Below are positions 1 to 5,712 of a stretch of 26,064 bases of DNA, piece by piece. Under the pieces are notes generated by a model. The model did not search any database. It was not told where the DNA came from and saw only the letters and a program-made list of their open reading frames with translations. The position numbers and the translations under genes were made by a program. Source of the DNA: Candidatus Omnitrophota bacterium (GTDB taxonomy: Bacteria; Omnitrophota; Gorgyraeia; Gygaellales; Profunditerraquicolaceae); the NCBI GenBank assembly GCA_026387255.1, contig JAPLMA010000059.1:1-26064 (forward strand), read 5' to 3'. How positions within the stretch are numbered: position 1 is the first letter of the stretch; the number at the start of each line of letters is the position of its first letter.

Positions 1-276
1 AGCCAAATTCGGTTTACCCGCCATAATCGTGCCAATTATGGGAATTTTAAAAGATGCGCGTTCAGTTAATTCTATTGCCCTGGATTTATTATTCATCCGC
101 CTCACCAAACCTTTCTGCATTAAAGCCTTTAAATAATCCCTGACTGTTCCGGTAGATTTGAACCCCAGGTCCTCTCCTATTTCCCGAATGGTAGGAGGGA
201 GCCTCTCTCCTATCCGTTTACGAATAAAATTAAGCACTCTCTCCTGCTTCGGCGTCAAATACAGCTTCTCTTCCAT
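1..276 (-). CDS. lexA: LexA repressor (SOS regulator), 3' part outside window
   Basis: Reading the minus strand from ATG at 276 gives 92 codons that stay open to the window edge, so the C-terminal peptidase domain is missing from view. The product begins MEEKLYLTPKQERVLNFI. It has the LexA winged helix (LPPTIREIGEDLGF, then STGTVRDYLKALMQKGLV) and reaches the self-cleavage region (IPIIGTIMAG, with the Ala-Gly bond at residues 86-87). LexA represses DNA-damage genes and cleaves itself when RecA is activated. No Shine-Dalgarno is visible before the ATG, and a promoter with an 18-bp dyad ends only 7 bases upstream. The start is therefore probably leaderless and the gene autoregulated. The MGMT-type repair gene ends 46 bp upstream on the same strand. 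Confidence 0.93.
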   Translation of the reverse strand, partial: MEEKLYLTPKQERVLNFIRKRIGERLPPTIREIGEDLGFKSTGTVRDYLKALMQKGLVRRMNNKSRAIELTERASFKIPIIGTIMAGKPNLA

Positions 277-283
277 GGCTATC

Positions 284-313
284 GGTATACCACACAAATG
301 TGTGGTTTGTCAA
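284..313 (-). promoter_or_regulatory. lexA promoter (-35 TTGACA, 18-bp spacer, -10 TATACC)
   Basis: On the minus strand TTGACA (313-308) is followed by 18 bases and then TATACC (289-284). The -10 box ends 7 bases before the lexA ATG at 276, so the predicted transcription start falls at or within a base or two of the start codon. The spacer is almost entirely occupied by a perfect dyad. This arrangement would let a bound LexA dimer block RNA polymerase directly. Confidence 0.7.
289..306. promoter_or_regulatory. probable LexA operator (SOS box), 8+2+8 perfect dyad
   Basis: The sequence ACCACACA-AA-TGTGTGGT is a perfect inverted repeat with 8-bp arms and a 2-bp centre. It lies between the -35 and -10 boxes of lexA. 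LexA genes are normally autoregulated through such a site. The motif differs from the E. coli (CTGT-N8-ACAG) and Bacillus (GAAC-N4-GTTC) boxes. That LexA binds here is inferred from position and symmetry only. Confidence 0.65.
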
Positions 314-321
314 GAAAAAAA

Positions 322-597
322 TTATCTCTTCATCGCCATTCTTAAAATTTCTTTCTCTAAATCCAAAATCATCTTCTTATTCCTGCTCCCAAATATATAA
401 CCGCCTATTTTATTATCGCTTCTCACCACACGATGACAAGGGATTATTAATGGATACGGATTATTCTTTAACGCTGTCCCTACTGCCCGGCAAGCGTGAG
501 GAAATCCTGCTTTTTTAGCTACCCATTTATAAGAACGCACAGTACCCAACGGTATAGTTGAAACTACCCTATAAACCCTCGCGGCAAATGTAATCAT
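322..597 (-). CDS. methylated-DNA-[protein]-cysteine S-methyltransferase (MGMT/Ogt C-terminal domain only)
   Basis: This 91-residue protein consists of just the DNA-binding and methyl-acceptor domain of the Ogt/MGMT family. It has the helix region RVYRVVSTIPLGTVRSY, then the active-site motif PCHRVVRSDNKIGGY near residues 54-68. The acceptor cysteine is present, so this is not an alkyltransferase-like protein, in which Trp replaces Cys. The family removes alkyl groups from O6-alkylguanine in a suicidal transfer. Usual MGMT proteins are 150-190 residues with an extra N-terminal domain, which is absent here. No clear Shine-Dalgarno precedes the ATG at 597. The gene lies immediately upstream of lexA on the same strand, which suggests a damage-response neighbourhood. 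Confidence 0.88.
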   Translation of the reverse strand: MITFAARVYRVVSTIPLGTVRSYKWVAKKAGFPHACRAVGTALKNNPYPLIIPCHRVVRSDNKIGGYIFGSRNKKMILDLEKEILRMAMKR

Positions 598-650
598 ATA
601 TATTCTAACCTCTGATCATCGGGACAAATCTGACCTGAATAATAAAAATT

Positions 651-692
651 GGGGACGCTTCTATTTTTTAGCTTAATTGCAGAAGCGCCCCC
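651..692. repeat. REP-like inverted repeat (GGGGACGCTTCT ... AGAAGCGCCCCC)
   Basis: Twelve-base arms at 651-662 and 681-692 pair with one mismatch around an AT-rich loop that starts CTATTTTTTAG. The left arm resembles the element at 4796-4852, which begins GGGGACGG..CTATTTTT. The element sits just downstream of the 19-residue peptide gene and could also act as its terminator, although it is shared with another site and so looks like a dispersed repeat. Confidence 0.6.
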
Positions 693-706
693 TTTTCCAA
701 ACAAAT

Positions 707-766
707 TTATTTCTTTTTCTTCTTAGCTTTTTTCTTAGGTTTCTTACATCCACATCCGCAGCTCAT
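707..766 (-). CDS. 19-residue Cys-rich/Lys-rich peptide
   Basis: ATG at 766 follows a strong Shine-Dalgarno (AAAGGAGGT, 5 bases before the ATG). It opens a 20-codon frame ending in TAA, with product MSCGCGCKKPKKKAKKKKK. The N-terminus has three Cys in a C-x-C-x-C pattern and the rest is almost all lysine. I do not recognise a named family. The Cys cluster could bind a metal and the tail could bind nucleic acid or membrane, but both are guesses. The ribosome-binding site is among the best in the window, and a hairpin element follows the stop, so a real translated gene is likely despite its size. Confidence 0.6.
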   Translation of the reverse strand: MSCGCGCKKPKKKAKKKKK

Positions 767-794
767 CTTTACCTCCTTTTGTACGAACACAATA

Positions 795-819
795 CCGGCG
801 CAATTCCAATAAGCGCCGG
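795..819. terminator. hairpin CCGGCGC/GCGCCGG, possible terminator
   Basis: Perfect 7-bp arms (795-801 and 813-819) enclose an 11-base loop, between the stop of the YgjP-like gene (828) and the small peptide gene (766). There is no clear U-tract on the minus strand, so termination is only a possibility. Confidence 0.4.
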
Positions 820-827
820 GTGCCTAC

Positions 828-1334
828 TTAGCTCCGCGTATCTTCCTTTATATCAATACTTGCAGCCATCAGATAACCCCGGGCTCTTTCCGTTAGTTTA
901 TAACGCAAAACTATATCCCAAAATGCCCGGCTATGATTTGGCTCGATTAAATGTGCCATTTCATGAATAAGCACATACTTTCTGACCCACTTGGGCACCA
1001 GGCCTATTTTGTGTGAAATGCGAATTTTAGCGGTACGATAATTGCAACAACCGAATCTGCTATTCTGATTAGTAACATATTCTATCGATTCTATTTTTAG
1101 CTTATTGTCAAAATATCGCTCATTTAGCGCACTAGCTAAATCCAAGAGATTTTTTTCTTTATCCAGTTCAGTTTTAAGCTTTCGCCGCGAAAATTTTAAT
1201 TTAAAATCGCTAACAATCTTATCCAAACGCTCTTGAGAGAGCATTAAAGGAGCATTAATCAAAAGCAAATCTTTAACTAATCGCGCACTTACTGAACGCC
1301 GGCGTCTTAGGCTACGGATTATTTTTACTTCCAT
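828..1334 (-). CDS. YgjP-like (DUF45/M48-type) metallopeptidase domain protein
   Basis: The 168-residue product has a zinc-binding HExxH motif (VLIHEMAHLIEPNH; His124, Glu125, His128), with a further His134 followed by FW. This is the arrangement of the YgjP/DUF45 group (COG1451). The N-terminal part is basic (RSLRRRRSVSARLV), followed by a charged helical segment. The family is cytosolic and predicted to be a zinc protease; its substrate is not established. The ATG overlaps the last 10 bases of the upstream aldolase gene (ATGGAAGTAA contains that gene's stop), implying translational coupling in one operon. Confidence 0.85.
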   Translation of the reverse strand: MEVKIIRSLRRRRSVSARLVKDLLLINAPLMLSQERLDKIVSDFKLKFSRRKLKTELDKEKNLLDLASALNERYFDNKLKIESIEYVTNQNSRFGCCNYRTAKIRISHKIGLVPKWVRKYVLIHEMAHLIEPNHSRAFWDIVLRYKLTERARGYLMAASIDIKEDTRS

Positions 1335-1966
1335 TTTTTATCTAAAGACTCCCAAGCATCAATAAAATTCTTAACTGCCTGGCCAATAGCTTTGAAATCT
1401 TTATTCCTCAACCAATCTTTCCTAAAAACACTGGTGCCGAAAGAGACCGCGCTTGCGCCGGAAGCAAAATAATCCTTCATATTTTCAGCAGTTATACCAG
1501 AACAGGCTAATAGTTGGATATTGCTAAACGGGCCTTTAATTTCGCGAAAATATTCCGGGCCGAAGAATTTTGCCGGGAATACTTTAACCATAGTTGCTCC
1601 TGCATCCTGAGCCTGATAAATTTCGCCAGGCGTAAGCGCTCCAGGAAATACAGGAATCTTCTTTTTTACGCAAAATTCAACAACCTCTTTAACTAAAACC
1701 GGTGTAACGATAAAAGTTGCTCCGCTTTTAAGCGCTAGTTTCAAATCTTTTATCGTCAGCACTGTTCCTGCGCCTAAAGTAAGTCTGCCTGCGGCAGCTT
1801 TATTCGCCTTTTTAATTAATCCGGGCGCGCCGGCAGTATTCATAGTAATCTCCAAAGTCTCCAGGCCTGCCTCTATAACCGTTTCAATCAAAGGCTTAAT
1901 TTGGCTCGCCTCTACTCCCCGGATAATCCCAAGAATTGGTTTTTGTCTAAAAACAGTTACATCCAT
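1325..1966 (-). CDS. eda: 2-keto-3-deoxygluconate-6-phosphate / 4-hydroxy-2-oxoglutarate aldolase family (KDPG aldolase)
   Basis: The product is a class I aldolase TIM barrel of about 213 residues. The Schiff-base lysine lies in MVKVFPA (about residue 128), the catalytic glutamate in LETLEIT (about residue 39), and the glycine-rich GAGTVL strand at 66-71. The family cleaves 2-keto-3-deoxy-6-phosphogluconate to pyruvate and glyceraldehyde 3-phosphate. Where Eda has LRT after the Glu strand, this protein has MNT, so the phosphate-binding Arg is absent and substrate preference may differ. I chose ATG at 1966, one base after the upstream stop; an in-frame TTG at 1987 is a less likely start. It sits between a DRE-TIM aldolase and the YgjP-like gene. 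Confidence 0.87.
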   Translation of the reverse strand: MDVTVFRQKPILGIIRGVEASQIKPLIETVIEAGLETLEITMNTAGAPGLIKKANKAAAGRLTLGAGTVLTIKDLKLALKSGATFIVTPVLVKEVVEFCVKKKIPVFPGALTPGEIYQAQDAGATMVKVFPAKFFGPEYFREIKGPFSNIQLLACSGITAENMKDYFASGASAVSFGTSVFRKDWLRNKDFKAIGQAVKNFIDAWESLDKKWK

Positions 1967-1967
1967 A

Positions 1968-2918
1968 TTATTCTTCAACCTCGCCAACTAAACTCTCGTA
2001 ATACTCGCGGTAATTTTCTTTCTTGTCGCTTTCCCGTAAAGCAATCGCGGTACGCGGATGCTCATCCAGAATCCCGGTTATCGCATAAGGAATAAAATAC
2101 CCCCACTCAATTTTCTTTTGCAAAGGGATAAACTCTTTAGAGATCACATCCAGAATCGGACGGATATCATATTTGGGATTCTTTAAAAAACCTAACAAAA
2201 GCTCCGTAGGGCAATTTCCTGCCGCTCTACCTAAACCAAAAATAGAACCATCCACGTAATTTGCGTCATGAATAATCGCTTCAATAGTATTTGAAAAAGC
2301 CAACTGCTGATTATTATGCGCATGAATTCCGATTTCTTTAGTCTTTAAAATACTTTTTGCCTTCTTAATTAAAAACTCCGTTGACTCCTGATAGAGAGAA
2401 CCGAAGCTGTCTACAATATAAACTATTTTTGCCTTGCACTCTTTCTCTAACTGTTGGAGGCACTCGGTTAATTCATTATCCAAAGCGCGCGATATTGCCA
2501 TAATATTTACCGCGGTTTCATAGCCTTTATCAGCAAAGTGATTTGTCAGAAATATTGCCTTATCCACATCCTTAACATAAGTAGCAACCCTGATCATATC
2601 CACCGGGCTATCTTTCTTAAGTAAAACTTGATCCACATCCACCCGATCTACATCCACCATCACCGAAATTTTGGTGTGGGATTTAATGCCATCAATAACC
2701 TTACTTATATCTTCATCATCGCAAAATTTCCATTTCCCAAATTCCTTGGGGTTAAAAAGCTGCTTGGAATTCTTATACCCGATTTCCATATAATCTATCC
2801 CTGCCTCAGAGAGCGATTTATAAACTTCGCGCACAAAACGCAGGTCAAAATTATGGTTATTCATAAGGCCACCATCCCTAACCGTACAATCTAGGACCTT
2901 AATCTTTTCTCTAAACAT
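1968..2918 (-). CDS. HMGL-like (DRE-TIM) aldolase/acyltransferase catalytic domain protein
   Basis: The product is about 316 residues and opens with the DRE-TIM metallolyase signature VLDCTVRDGG (residues 8-17), where Asp and Arg bind the divalent metal and substrate. The late IHAHNNQQLA motif supplies the HxH metal ligands. It resembles the single-domain 'aldolase catalytic domain' relatives of 4-hydroxy-2-oxovalerate aldolase and HMG-CoA lyase. The leucine-responsive domain of isopropylmalate synthase is absent. These enzymes make or break carbon-carbon bonds of 2-keto acids; the exact substrate cannot be read here. ATG at 2918 has a GGGAGGAG ribosome site; an in-frame TTG one codon earlier is less likely. 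It is coupled to the downstream KDPG-type aldolase. Confidence 0.8.
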   Translation of the reverse strand: MFREKIKVLDCTVRDGGLMNNHNFDLRFVREVYKSLSEAGIDYMEIGYKNSKQLFNPKEFGKWKFCDDEDISKVIDGIKSHTKISVMVDVDRVDVDQVLLKKDSPVDMIRVATYVKDVDKAIFLTNHFADKGYETAVNIMAISRALDNELTECLQQLEKECKAKIVYIVDSFGSLYQESTEFLIKKAKSILKTKEIGIHAHNNQQLAFSNTIEAIIHDANYVDGSIFGLGRAAGNCPTELLLGFLKNPKYDIRPILDVISKEFIPLQKKIEWGYFIPYAITGILDEHPRTAIALRESDKKENYREYYESLVGEVEE

Positions 2919-2943
2919 CAACTCCTCCCTTTCTCTTGCATTA

Positions 2944-3357
2944 TTAATGAGGAAACATATTGCGTTTTACAAAATCGCTAATCGCAATTTTATTTTCGCT
3001 TGAAATATTAATAAAACATATACCTATTCTATGGCTTACTCTATTACTTACATCCGGCAAAATAATATTGGAAACTACGTCTCCGGTAATTTCCATATGC
3101 CTCCAGCGCTCATCACCAGTTAAACACAAATCTATAATATTAAATTTAATATAAAGCTCTGTACCTAAAGGAATGTCATGCTTAGTTATAATCGCCATAC
3201 CTAAATCGCTTAAATTTATCATTAATGCGTCTATATCATCAATTAATCCTAAGCTAATACGCAAAGAATAAGGCTTCTTTACACTATAAACAAGCGTAAA
3301 GGCAACATCTATGCGCTCAGACTTTCTACGATTTTGCCCTTCAGCTTTGCCTTCCAT
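2944..3357 (-). CDS. PilZ domain protein (predicted c-di-GMP receptor)
   Basis: This 137-residue protein has both PilZ signatures. The first is RRKSER near the N-terminus (RxxxR, residues 10-15). The second is NLSDLG, matching the [D/N]xSxxG motif, in the beta-barrel. PilZ domains bind cyclic di-GMP and control motility, secretion or envelope functions through partner contacts. No membrane segment or second domain is seen. ATG at 3357 is preceded by GGGAGGAAACC, a good ribosome site. It lies between a DUF362 protein and the aldolase operon; no partner is evident nearby. Two more PilZ proteins are at 20972 and 21530. Confidence 0.85.
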   Translation of the reverse strand: MEGKAEGQNRRKSERIDVAFTLVYSVKKPYSLRISLGLIDDIDALMINLSDLGMAIITKHDIPLGTELYIKFNIIDLCLTGDERWRHMEITGDVVSNIILPDVSNRVSHRIGICFINISSENKIAISDFVKRNMFPH

Positions 3358-3403
3358 GGTTTCCTCCCATTTTAAACTAACCCACGAGTTTATTATGCCG
3401 CTT

Positions 3404-4471
3404 CTACAGTTCGATTAACTCATAATCAAGACTGCCCAGGCCGATACTTTGAGCATACTGTAATTGCCTTGTTCCGTCCTGTTCAGGATGGGTATCCTGA
3501 AAGACATCTTTACCGCAGGCCTTATTCACTAAATCAAAACTTGCCTGATCAATACTCACCGGGTCAACTGACGCCAACATTCCAACATCAGGAGCAATCC
3601 GCGGGTTCTCCATCCCCCAGCAATCACATTCCTTATTAATCTTAATCGCAAAATTTATGAACCCGCTCTTTTTTTTCTTATGCTTAAGCACCGCCAGGCT
3701 ATATTCAACCATTTTATCTTGCACCTGGCTACCGGCTTTAAAATCTATAAACATCGCCAGCGTAGGACAAACCGCCAGGCAACTAGCGCAACCGATACAT
3801 TTTGTACTGTCCACTACGGATTTTTTGCTTACCAGCTTAATTGCCTTTACCGGACAGATTATTTCACATTCACCACAACCAATACATCTATCCGTATGAA
3901 CAATCGGGGCCAAATCGCAATGTTGAGCAAGTTTACCTTGCCGGGTAGCACAACCCATGCCCACATTCTTTAATGCGCCGCCAAAACCGGTTAAAATATG
4001 GCCTTTAAAATGACTAACCGCAATTAAGACGTCAGTATCAATAAAAATACTGGCAACTTTAGCGTGCTTAATAAATTTTTGATTAATCTCTATGTAAGTA
4101 ACATTGTTTTCCTGGGTATCATCCGGAATAACCACATCCGCATTGGTAACTTCTTTGGTAAATCCATGCTCATAAGCTAACTTCAAATGATTTTCAGAGT
4201 CTAAGCGCCTGCCGCGATAAAGCGTATTGGCGTCTGCTAGTAACACACTACCACCTCGGCCAATAGCCGCATCCACAACCACGCGCACATGTTGGGGGCT
4301 AATAAAACCAGTATTACCCTCTTCGCCAAAATGTAATTTAAGAACAACTCTATCTTTTTTATGGATAAAATCCAAAACCTTACTTTCATCAATCAGGCAT
4401 TTAAACTTCTGGTTGATCAATTGCTGACTATCCGCACTGCCTACTGGAATAAAATAAACCCGGCTTTTCAT
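3404..4471 (-). CDS. DUF362 domain protein with two [4Fe-4S] ferredoxin motifs
   Basis: The 355-residue product starts with a DUF362 domain (VLKLHFGEEGNTGFISP near residues 43-59; HFKGHILTGFGGALKNVGMG at 154-173). A bacterial ferredoxin insert carries Cys196/199/202/206 (CIGCGECEIICP) and Cys225/228/231/235 (CIGCASCLAVCP), each suited to one [4Fe-4S] cluster. The C-terminal part returns to DUF362 (WGMENPRIAPDVGMLASVDP). DUF362/ferredoxin proteins are predicted cytosolic electron carriers or redox enzymes without a settled substrate. No signal peptide is present. It has its own intergenic region on both sides. Confidence 0.85.
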   Translation of the reverse strand: MKSRVYFIPVGSADSQQLINQKFKCLIDESKVLDFIHKKDRVVLKLHFGEEGNTGFISPQHVRVVVDAAIGRGGSVLLADANTLYRGRRLDSENHLKLAYEHGFTKEVTNADVVIPDDTQENNVTYIEINQKFIKHAKVASIFIDTDVLIAVSHFKGHILTGFGGALKNVGMGCATRQGKLAQHCDLAPIVHTDRCIGCGECEIICPVKAIKLVSKKSVVDSTKCIGCASCLAVCPTLAMFIDFKAGSQVQDKMVEYSLAVLKHKKKKSGFINFAIKINKECDCWGMENPRIAPDVGMLASVDPVSIDQASFDLVNKACGKDVFQDTHPEQDGTRQLQYAQSIGLGSLDYELIEL

Positions 4472-4530
4472 AATTTACCCATTTTATCTTTCGGTTTGAT
4501 CTCTTTTTAAAAACAATTAACAGACCAAAG

Positions 4531-4568
4531 CAATAAAGGACTATTGCCTGGTGCCTAGTCCTTTATTG
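4531..4568. terminator. 13-bp perfect stem-loop, probable terminator
   Basis: Arms CAATAAAGGACTA (4531-4543) and its exact complement (4556-4568) flank a 12-base loop. It lies after the stop of the DUF2934 gene and upstream of the DUF362 gene. An AT-rich run follows on the plus side, but on the minus strand, where the genes lie, the tract after the stem is only weakly U-rich. Confidence 0.5.
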
Positions 4569-4590
4569 TGAAAAATATTTTTTTAACTCA

Positions 4591-4770
4591 TTACTTATTT
4601 AACTCAGCTTTTATTTGTTTTTCCGCGGTCAACCAATCGGTAAGAGCATCTCCCGGAGCGCGACCCCGTTTTTCAAAAAGCTCTTGAGCGCGCTTACGAA
4701 TTTTATCTGAAATACTTTCACCAAACATCACAGTTGACCCGCACTTCTTATCCTTAACTTTAATCGCCAT
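4591..4770 (-). CDS. DUF2934 family small protein (59 aa)
   Basis: ATG at 4770 has an AGGAGG site 8 bases upstream and runs 60 codons to TAA. The product contains SDKIRKRAQELFEKRGR followed by ALTDWLTAE. This fits the DUF2934 pattern of a helix with I-x-x-R-A-x-E-L-[YF]-E-x-R-G-x-x-x-G-x-x-x-x-W-x-x-A-E. Function is unknown for the family; members are short helical soluble proteins found singly or fused. A stem-loop follows the stop, and the zinc-ribbon micro-protein gene lies upstream beyond a REP-like element. Confidence 0.8.
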   Translation of the reverse strand: MAIKVKDKKCGSTVMFGESISDKIRKRAQELFEKRGRAPGDALTDWLTAEKQIKAELNK

Positions 4771-4795
4771 CGACTTATCCTCCTGTTAAAAACCT

Positions 4796-4852
4796 GGGGA
4801 CGGAGCTATTTTTCTAAAAAATAAAGTGATCTAAAAAAATAGAACCGTCCCC
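4796..4852. repeat. REP-like inverted repeat (GGGGACGG ... CCGTCCCC)
   Basis: Each arm, read outward-in, is GGGGACGG followed by two variable bases and CTATTTTT. The two arms are 4796-4814 and its complement at about 4834-4852. The same beginning is seen at 651-671. Such paired GGGGACGGnnCTATTTTT elements look like dispersed REP/palindromic repeats; a link to REP-associated IS200-type transposases is inference. No transposase gene is in the window. Confidence 0.65.
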
Positions 4853-4884
4853 AATCTTTCTCTCTTTTCTTTTTCGTCTATTAA

Positions 4885-5049
4885 TTAACGGCCTTCGTTT
4901 TTGCGTTTGGAATAACACTCTTTACAGTATATCGGACGATCTTCTCTGGGCTTAAAAGGTACTTCACATTCTTTTTTGCATTCGCCACAGATTGCCTTAT
5001 GCATCTCCCGGGGACCCCCGCCAAACCCACCACCTTGCTGATATGCCAT
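4885..5049 (-). CDS. CxxC-x17-CxxC zinc-ribbon micro-protein (54 aa)
   Basis: ATG at 5049 with an AAAGGAGG ribosome site opens 55 codons. The glycine-rich head (QGGGFGGGPREM) precedes CGEC, exactly 17 residues, then CKEC, which defines the CxxC-x17-CxxC family. Four cysteines should bind one zinc. The basic tail SKRKNEGR could contact nucleic acid. These proteins are common in candidate-phylum genomes and are often seen near ribosomal or stress genes, but have no established role. It lies between the iron-sulfur flavoprotein gene and the DUF2934 gene, all on the minus strand. Confidence 0.85.
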   Translation of the reverse strand: MAYQQGGGFGGGPREMHKAICGECKKECEVPFKPREDRPIYCKECYSKRKNEGR

Positions 5050-5119
5050 ACTTCCTCCTTTTTGCTTCTATATTGAAGCTTGTTCGTTTAAATAATTATA
5101 AGACTTTGTCAAAAAGAAA

Positions 5120-5695
5120 TCAAGTATTAATTTTTTTTAACAACCAGGCCATATTTTTACCCAAGACACTCATTGTGTCTAAACCCTCTTGGTCATTGGT
5201 TACTTCTCCGATTTCGCGGCCAATTCCCATATTCCAATATGATGCGCCCACAATGATCATTTCGCCGATAGTAAAAAAATGATTTATGGAATCAAAGGCA
5301 TGCGTCGCCCCCGCCCGCCTGACCGCTACCACCGCCGCTCCTATTTTACGTTTAAACAGATTATTATTGGCTCGGCTGACCATGCCCGTTCTTTCAATCA
5401 GGGCTTTGGCGCCTGCTGTGCAATCAGCAAAATATGTCGGAGAACCAATAATTATCCCATCTGCCTGAATCATCTTGGCCATATACTCATTAACCAAATC
5501 ATCAGTTAGCGCACACTTATTATTTTTAGTAATGAAGCATCGGCCGCAAGCAATGCAACCGGAGATTTTTTTTCCGGCCAGCTGAATAAGTTCAGTCTTA
5601 ATGTTTGAACTTTCTAACTCCTTAAAAACCTGCTTAATCAGAATCGCAGTATTCCCATCCGCCCGGGCGCTGGTGTTAAATGCGATCACCTTCAT
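5120..5695 (-). CDS. flavodoxin-family NAD(P)H:FMN oxidoreductase / iron-sulfur flavoprotein
   Basis: The 191-residue product begins with a flavodoxin-like beta strand and FMN phosphate loop (IAFNTSARADGNTAILI). A Cys-rich segment GCIACGRCFITKNNKC follows at about residues 46-61, then GSPTYFADCTAGAKALIER contacts the flavin. The Cys cluster after the first half of the fold matches iron-sulfur flavoproteins (the Isf type), which pass electrons between ferredoxin and small acceptors. Cytosolic; no signal peptide. The physiological acceptor cannot be read from sequence. It is followed by the zinc-ribbon micro-protein gene about 70 bp downstream. Confidence 0.85.
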   Translation of the reverse strand: MKVIAFNTSARADGNTAILIKQVFKELESSNIKTELIQLAGKKISGCIACGRCFITKNNKCALTDDLVNEYMAKMIQADGIIIGSPTYFADCTAGAKALIERTGMVSRANNNLFKRKIGAAVVAVRRAGATHAFDSINHFFTIGEMIIVGASYWNMGIGREIGEVTNDQEGLDTMSVLGKNMAWLLKKINT

Positions 5696-5712
5696 TTCTC
5701 CTCCCCCTCTAT

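Noticed and set aside
677..970. A 97-codon plus-strand open frame
   Set aside because: It is antisense to the end of the YgjP-like gene and to the small peptide gene; no ribosome site and no domain seen.
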